DNA of 64,000 bases, from the NCBI GenBank assembly GCA_902373515.1, contig CABKML010000002.1, positions 41,012 to 105,011 of the forward strand, read 5' to 3'. Under the pieces are notes generated by a model that was given only the letters and a program-made list of their open reading frames with translations, did not search any database and had not been told where the DNA came from. The translations under genes were made by a program, and so were the position numbers. Positions within the stretch are counted from its first letter, which is position 1. Each line of letters starts with the position of its first letter. This stretch comes from an uncultured Eubacteriales bacterium. Lineage in GTDB: Bacteria > Bacillota > Clostridia > Saccharofermentanales > Fastidiosipilaceae. Shown in pieces: positions 53,907-64,000 of the stretch.

Positions 53907-53922
53907 ATTGCCGGGAGGTAAA

Positions 53923-54099
53923 ATGAGCGAGCTTGTAAAGCTTTCAATGTATGCTGTGCCTGAAAATATGCTCCTGTATGCTAATAAAGAAAAAATTCAA
54001 AATCCTAGGCAGGGTGCGAAGCTTCAATTGCTTCGGGCTTTCCATTCGGATTTTGAATTCAATAAAACACTACATCAGAGCCGGGTGTTTGTCAAATAA
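53923..54099 (+). CDS. small protein of unknown function downstream of the RNA element
   Basis: 58 residues from ATG 53923, with GGGAGG four bases upstream. The sequence starts MSELVKLSMYAVPENMLLYA and ends FNKTLHQSRVFVK; it is basic, has no membrane segment and resembles nothing I know. It may be the controlled gene of the RNA element, or the beginning of a longer gene now truncated, since the region downstream is decayed. Confidence 0.45.
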   Translation: MSELVKLSMYAVPENMLLYANKEKIQNPRQGAKLQLLRAFHSDFEFNKTLHQSRVFVK

Positions 54100-54201
54100 A
54101 GATTGCTATTATGCTATTAATCTATGATAATTTCACCCCTGTTTTATCATCAAACCAATTCTATAATTAGCTTAGCTTTTTCATCTTGCTTTCCTCCTTT
54201 C

Positions 54202-54290
54202 GTGTTTCCCGCATATGCGGGGGCGATCTCGGGAAAGCATTTTTTATGGTGAGGATATCGGGTGTTTCTCGCATACGCTGAATTTCCGAT
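54202..54290 (+). CRISPR. degenerate two-repeat CRISPR-like remnant (type I-E style)
   Basis: GTGTTTCCCGCATATGCGGG begins at 54202 and continues GGCGATC; a half-conserved copy GTGTTTCTCGCATACGC begins at 54262. The 60-base period equals a 29-base repeat plus a 31-base spacer, near the type I-E norm. The second copy loses the G-run and GATCC, as terminal repeats often do. No cas gene is in the window, so this is at most a relic. Confidence 0.4.
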
Positions 54291-54783
54291 ATTTTGCAGA
54301 CTCCTTATTTATTTCAACGGAAATCTGCTTTTTCTTGCAGTCTTAAATCCGCTCTCTTGCTTAAACAGCGGCAAAGTGCCAGAATATGTTTTTGAAGAAA
54401 GAAGCGGCAAAAGCGAGCTTTTTGAAAGCATGCAAAAGCAGGCAAAGAATGCAAGGCGCAGAAAGAGCGCTGCCGGGCACAAACAAGCGCTATCTAAGCC
54501 GTATAAGAGCGCTATCTAAGCCATCAGGGTATCGAACGCTTCTAAGGTTGTACGAGTGCGCCCCCAAAAGAGCCTTTGTTGCTGTTTCTAAAAAATACGG
54601 GAGCTAATATCATATTCAATTTTTTAATTATCATTTTAATAAGTTCTTTTATTTATAGGCAACTGGAAGAATGGTTTATTGAACGTGAAATTGAATTGGA
54701 TGATGAATATGATTGCATGATAGAAATAGTAAGAAAAGAAGATTAAGTTAAGCTAACATAGTTTATTTGTGCTTGGTGTTATC
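54291..54783 (+). other. decayed region without an intact gene
   Basis: Two overlapping open stretches (54262-54519 and 54386-54607) share lysine/arginine-rich peptide such as SGKSELFESMQKQAKNARRR but have no ribosome sites, and a fragment ending EEWFIEREIELDDEYDC lies at 54660-54745. These look like scraps of lost genes, probably from a mobile element. Confidence 0.4.
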
Positions 54784-54897
54784 ATGAACGATGTAGAGCG
54801 GAGGCAGCTAATTACAGCTTTGATTTCTGAAATTCAGGTTTATGAAGAATCCATTGGCTGTGCCTTGCTTTTGTACAAACCCAAATTTTTTGTTTAA
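54784..54897 (+). pseudogene. possible serine recombinase C-terminal scrap
   Basis: 37 codons reading MNDVERRQLITALISEIQVY and then diverging. The (D)xERRxLIxxLISxIxxYE pattern is common near the C terminus of large serine recombinases of Clostridia. All other domains are absent. Confidence 0.4.
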
Positions 54898-55130
54898 TCT
54901 TAGTAATCTTAGCGAGCAGACAATTTGGATAGAAAAATCCAAACGGTAGTCGTTAGGGACATCCTAAAACCTATAATAAGTCCTGAAATAAGTACAAACA
55001 CATAAATCGCTGTTTGCTGTATCGCAACTGCTAAACAAAATGATGGTATTGCTCGATTATTAATGAAATTTTTAGATTTTATTATATAATATACTTGTGT
55101 AGCTATTATTAAATCTTTAAGAGGTAGATT

Positions 55131-55343
55131 ATGACTGTGAGTTATAAAAAGTTGTGGAAGTTATTAATTGACCACGATATGAAGAAGAAAGACCTTGCTA
55201 AAGCTGCTGGCATTAGCAATTACACAATTACAAAAATGAGCAAAGGCGAAAATGTGACGGTGGATATTTTAGGTAAAATTTGTTTAGCGTTAAATTGTAA
55301 TACGGATGACATTATGGAATTTCTTCCTGATGACACAAAATAA
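55131..55343 (+). CDS. Xre-family regulator of the restriction locus
   Basis: 70 residues, a single helix-turn-helix: MKKKDLAKAAGISNYTITKM with LGKICLALNCNTDDIMEFLP. AAGAGGTAG precedes the ATG and TATAAT (55085-55090) lies upstream as a -10. Small Cro/CI-like proteins of this type often stand before type I restriction genes. A dyad at 55408 between it and hsdR is a possible target. Confidence 0.85.
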   Translation: MTVSYKKLWKLLIDHDMKKKDLAKAAGISNYTITKMSKGENVTVDILGKICLALNCNTDDIMEFLPDDTK

Positions 55344-55407
55344 AGTTTAATTAAAATCAGAAAAGCCTACATAGAGTTTTTTGAAATACATATTTACTAT
55401 TAACTTC

Positions 55408-55425
55408 TGATAATTTTAATTATCA
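55408..55425. promoter_or_regulatory. perfect 18-bp dyad before hsdR
   Basis: TGATAATTTTAATTATCA is fully self-complementary apart from its two central bases; flanking CTTC/GGAAG extends it with a one-base bulge. It is a candidate operator for the Xre-type regulator; it is not followed by a T-run. Confidence 0.5.
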
Positions 55426-55457
55426 GGAAGCAAGACTTTTACAGGAGGATAACAGAG

Positions 55458-61220
<5,763 letters not shown>

Positions 61221-61223
61221 AAT

Positions 61224-61256
61224 CAGCCGTCCTCGAAAACGAGGGCGGCTGTGCTT
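61224..61256 (+). terminator. hairpin between hsdS and the recombinase
   Basis: CAGCCGTCCTCG pairs with CGAGGGCGGCTG (one G-T) around AAAA, followed by TGCTTTT. It can end transcription of the hsdRMS operon. Confidence 0.7.
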
Positions 61257-62066
61257 TTACCAAGTGACTATTTTATCAACAAGTGCTTGTTGCTCGCTTG
61301 CGGTGCGTCGAAGATATATTCTTGTTGTTTCAATACTTTCGTGTCCCATAAGGTCAGCAAGTAAAGCAATGTCATTATATTTCTCAAGAAAATTCTTTGC
61401 ATAACGATGGCGGAAAGAATGTGGGTAAACCACTTTTTTATCAAGACCATATTTATCAGCGTAATTTTTTAGCTGCTGTGAAATGCCTCTTGTAGTAATT
61501 CTTTCACCGTAACGATTAAGAAAAAGATAGCCGGAGGGACGATGCGTTTTCTCCAGCCAAGCCAAAGTTTCATTTCTCATTTTTTTCGGTATGTATAATC
61601 TTCGCAATTTACCACCTTTTGAATACAAATCAAAATAGCCAAGTTCCACGTGTTCAATTTTAACCTGAATCAACTCGCTTACACGGGCACCGGTTGCGGC
61701 AAGATACCACACAACAAAGTACCATTCCATATTTCCGTCTTTCTTTAACTGCTTTTTTAGAAATTTGTAATCTGCATTGCTGATTACATTTTCAAGAAAA
61801 TTCTTTTGTTGGACTTTCACCGCTTTCAACTGCAACCGTTCCTTTCCGAGATATTCAAGATATTTGTTCATAGCTTGAATACGAAGATTTACGGTTTTAG
61901 GTTTGTAAAACTCCATAAGATACCCCTTGAATGCCAAAAGATTTTTCTTGCTTATCGTTTCGTAGTGTTCGTGATAGTAGTTTACTGTCCATAGATAAGA
62001 TGTAATCGTGTTTTCCGAGAGATTTCCTTTTCTTAAATGCTCCTCGAATGTTGCTTGTCCTTTCAT
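61257..62066 (-). CDS. tyrosine recombinase of the hsdS inversion locus
   Basis: 269 residues, XerC/PsrA-like. An N-terminal SAM-like arm (residues 1-~90) is followed by the catalytic domain with Arg128 (TGARVSEL), Lys152 (KGGKLRRLYIP), His216-x-x-Arg219 (PHSFRHRYA), His242 (LMGHESIE) and nucleophile Tyr251 (TTRIYLRR): the complete set. GGAGG stands 8 bases before the ATG. It lies between the active hsdS and the silent copies, within the invertible segment, as in other shuffling type I loci. It should catalyse recombination between the inverted repeats; transcription direction reverses with one of the inversions. Confidence 0.93.
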   Translation of the reverse strand: MKGQATFEEHLRKGNLSENTITSYLWTVNYYHEHYETISKKNLLAFKGYLMEFYKPKTVNLRIQAMNKYLEYLGKERLQLKAVKVQQKNFLENVISNADYKFLKKQLKKDGNMEWYFVVWYLAATGARVSELIQVKIEHVELGYFDLYSKGGKLRRLYIPKKMRNETLAWLEKTHRPSGYLFLNRYGERITTRGISQQLKNYADKYGLDKKVVYPHSFRHRYAKNFLEKYNDIALLADLMGHESIETTRIYLRRTASEQQALVDKIVTW

Positions 62067-62137
62067 ACAAAAGACCTCCGTATAATATATTTACGACAAG
62101 AAAACACAAATGTATTATACTTTCAAAGTGTGTCTTT

Positions 62138-62203
62138 CTCTTATTATGAGAAGATAGGGAAGGAAGTAACTTGCATAGATGGTGAAATGCCTTTTGAAAT
62201 TCC
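62138..62203 (+). repeat. inverted repeat B, left arm (66 bp, perfect)
   Basis: Identical to the reverse complement of 63158-63223. It encodes YYEKIGKEVTCIDGEMPFEI, the lead-in to TRD2, in both places. Confidence 0.95.
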
Positions 62204-62705
62204 GCAAGACTGGTGCTATACAAGGTTATCAAGTATATCCGAAATCATAATGGGTTCGTCACCTAATGGAACTAGTATTAACCGTAACGGTAATGGGATA
62301 GAATTTCATCAAGGCAAGATTTGCTTTACAGATAAAATTATTGGACATAGCAGCAGTTTTACAGATAAATCCGTAAAACTGGCAAAAGAAAATTCGTTGT
62401 TGCTTTGTGTTAGAGCTCCTGTAGGTGAAGTCAATATTACAGATAGATGCGTATGTATCGGAAGGGGGTTAGCAGCAATTTCTCCTCTTAGCAAAATGCA
62501 AACTGAATTCTTGTTTTATTGGCTACAAAGTTTAAAAAAGGTGTTGTTGCAAAAAGCAACAGGTTCGACATTTGTTGCAATAACTGCTGATACGGTGAAA
62601 AATATATATATTCCTTTACCCCCACTTGAAGAACAAAATCGTATTTGCAAAGTAATAGACAAAATTTTCACTATACTCGATACAATAGAACAGAGCCTTA
62701 ATTGA
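62138..62705 (+). pseudogene. silent hsdS half-cassette (TRD2-type)
   Basis: An open frame continues from repeat B to a stop at 62705, giving about 188 residues: lead-in IDGEMPFEIPQDWCYTRLSS, a TRD, and the C-terminal helix PPLEEQNRICKVIDKIFTIL. No TRD1, central segment or ribosome site precedes it; the 5' part of the frame runs into the recombinase start region. It is not a decayed gene but a stored cassette usable after inversion through repeat B. Its end abuts tail to tail with the second hsdS. Confidence 0.9.
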
Positions 62706-64000
62706 GACTATGTTCTATGTATTTGTATAATTCTTCTATAGCATTAACAATTTTAGCTTGTTCGCTCTTTGGAGGTAAGGGAATCAGCTTTTTAGAGAAT
62801 TCAGAAATCCAATAACGCTTATGATTATAATTATCACACTCTACTACTTGCATAGCATAGTAAGCAAATTTAGTATTGATAAGTTTTTCTTTCGCTGTAA
62901 GGATTTTCATAGCCGAGGATTTGACTTTAAACGGAAAATCAACATACTTGCTGTCAGTTGTAAAATCGTCAAATATGATTACAGGCAATTCTGTTTTAAT
63001 TCCGTAAGTTTCATTTGTATAGCCAATTATAAAGGATTTTCCTGCTGTTAATACCGGCGTTTGATAATCATCTTTATAATCGGTTGACTTAACGATATAT
63101 GGTGTAGGTTGCTCATAATCAAGTACATCTTCTAATCTTACGAATGTCCAACTTTTGGGAATTTCAAAAGGCATTTCACCATCTATGCAAGTTACTTCCT
63201 TCCCTATCTTCTCATAATAAGAGTTATCATCACCTTTGAAGATGACGGATTCCTTTTTATCACGCTTGATTTTGCCTGCTTTGATGAGTTCTTCTTTCTC
63301 AGCACGGATACGGTCGAGAAGAACGGAAGCCGGCTCATCATTCGGGTCTTGCGGTACAAGTTTGCCTTGTATAGCAAGGTCAAGTGTTTTGGATTTTACA
63401 AGATTAACTAACGAAAGAAAATCATCTTTTTGAATATCCAAATCAGATATACAATCGAAAATATGATCTAATTTATCAACGATATTCTGTTGTTCGTTTA
63501 TCGTAGGTAAAGGTACTAAAATTTTATGTAATACTTTTGAAGATAGCCCTTGCAACCCTATACCTTGACCACCTATGCGTTTTTGTATTTTCCATAAATA
63601 AAGAACATAGTAATAGAATCGGTTTGACAAAGAAATGTAACTTCTCAAACGATGTATATGATTTTGGATTCGTACTTCATTGTCACAATACCAAATAGCA
63701 GAACGCCCAATATCACCACCTTCGCAAACTAAAAGGTCGCCTTTTTTTACCGTACATTTCTCAATCTCAGCACTAGTAAAGGGCATTTCTTTTATCGAAT
63801 CAAGTTCAAACCTATCCCAATATAAATTTGATGTAGTGATATATGCTAACATCACACCTTCAGTATTAGAAGAATTCAATGCTTTTCCAGTATTATGTTC
63901 ATATATTGTTCCAAGTCTAACCCATTGCCACCCCTCCGGCACTTCAAATGGTATCTCATTCTCAATACATTTCACCGTTCCGTCGGCAAACTGCTCATAA
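62698..64000 (-). CDS. hsdS: second type I specificity subunit, inverted, N terminus beyond window
   Basis: 434 residues visible, running off the right edge (it continues upstream with YEQFADGTVKCIENE as in the first hsdS). TRD1 ~63385-63945 and TRD2 ~62700-63213 differ from those of the first copy, while the joining segments are identical. No hsdM is next to it. Whether it has its own promoter or full N terminus cannot be seen. Its last eight bases overlap the end of the silent cassette. Confidence 0.92.
   Translation of the reverse strand, partial: YEQFADGTVKCIENEIPFEVPEGWQWVRLGTIYEHNTGKALNSSNTEGVMLAYITTSNLYWDRFELDSIKEMPFTSAEIEKCTVKKGDLLVCEGGDIGRSAIWYCDNEVRIQNHIHRLRSYISLSNRFYYYVLYLWKIQKRIGGQGIGLQGLSSKVLHKILVPLPTINEQQNIVDKLDHIFDCISDLDIQKDDFLSLVNLVKSKTLDLAIQGKLVPQDPNDEPASVLLDRIRAEKEELIKAGKIKRDKKESVIFKGDDNSYYEKIGKEVTCIDGEMPFEIPKSWTFVRLEDVLDYEQPTPYIVKSTDYKDDYQTPVLTAGKSFIIGYTNETYGIKTELPVIIFDDFTTDSKYVDFPFKVKSSAMKILTAKEKLINTKFAYYAMQVVECDNYNHKRYWISEFSKKLIPLPPKSEQAKIVNAIEELYKYIEHSLN
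63158..63223 (-). repeat. inverted repeat B, right arm
   Basis: Partner of 62138-62203. It overlaps the end of repeat A by ten bases (63214-63223), so the two recombination tracts are adjacent. Confidence 0.95.
63214..63384 (-). repeat. inverted repeat A, right arm
   Basis: Partner of 60477-60647, identical over 171 bases in reverse complement. Confidence 0.95.
63946..64000 (-). repeat. inverted repeat C, right arm (cut by window edge)
   Basis: Partner of 59846-59900, at least 55 bases, precedes TRD1 of the second hsdS. Confidence 0.9.

Noticed and set aside
53531..53922. Type III toxin-antitoxin (ToxIN-like) locus
   Set aside because: The repeat-terminator-gene order is similar, but units are much longer than known ToxI repeats and the 58-residue product does not resemble ToxN, CptN or TenpN.
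62037..62137. ATG at 62037 as true start of the silent hsdS cassette
   Set aside because: The peptide before repeat B has no HsdS similarity and overlaps the recombinase start on the other strand; homology begins only at 62138.

Overview
The window looks like a chromosomal segment of a low-GC Gram-positive anaerobe (Firmicutes, Clostridia-like). The reasons are strong GGAGG-type ribosome sites with some GTG/TTG starts, lipobox-bearing binding proteins, a PyrK/PyrD type 1B pair, a sortase-type surface protein and a TRAP/kdu uronate operon. A host-associated species is likely. The species cannot be fixed from the sequence alone. Base composition is a mosaic: the pyrimidine, surface-protein and peptidase genes (about 4.6-24.5 kb) are visibly richer in GC than the AT-rich sugar and uronate clusters (0-4.5 kb, 29.9-32.2 kb, 39.5-48.5 kb).

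Layout. 0-7 kb: tail of a HAD phosphatase, a UgpABE-like ABC importer without its ATPase, a nucleoside hydrolase, a purine nucleoside phosphorylase and an adenosine/SAH-type deaminase. Together these suggest nucleoside salvage. 7-13.2 kb: a compact pyrimidine operon pyrB-I-C-F-K-D-E with translational overlaps, preceded by a promoter, a translated leader and two intrinsic terminators, an arrangement like the enterobacterial pyrBI attenuator. 13.2-18.4 kb: two unknown membrane-linked proteins, an M20 amidohydrolase and a CPA-type antiporter. 18.4-23.7 kb: a 1763-residue surface protein. 23.9-27.7 kb: a YheO-type regulator and a complete DpnII-like (GATC) restriction-modification set. 28-32.2 kb: RidA, a Cys/Met PLP enzyme, a UroD-fold protein and an SLC13-like carrier behind a structured leader. 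32.8-39.3 kb: an AraC-controlled ABC importer with a GH36 alpha-galactosidase. 39.5-48.5 kb: a LacI regulator and a TRAP-kduI-kduD-dehydrogenase-kdgA-kdgK operon for unsaturated uronates, with a clear operator inside its promoter.

48.6-55 kb is a worn region. It holds a headless ArsR-type regulator, three antitoxins with only one complete toxin, dispersed repeats shared with other parts of the window, a glutamine-amidotransferase peptidase with an amino acid permease, two tandem copies of an unrecognised structured-RNA-like element in front of a terminator and a small ORF, CRISPR-repeat-like remnants and a recombinase scrap.

55-64 kb is a type I restriction system (Xre regulator, hsdR, hsdM, hsdS) followed by its own tyrosine recombinase, a silent hsdS half-cassette and a second hsdS in opposite orientation. 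Three families of inverted repeats, one perfect over 171 bp, link them. This is an invertible specificity-switching locus able in principle to assemble several HsdS proteins. The most interesting open items are this shuffling locus, the tandem RNA element at 53.5-53.9 kb, the pyr leader, and an operator-like motif shared by the yheO, ridA and peptidase/permease promoters.
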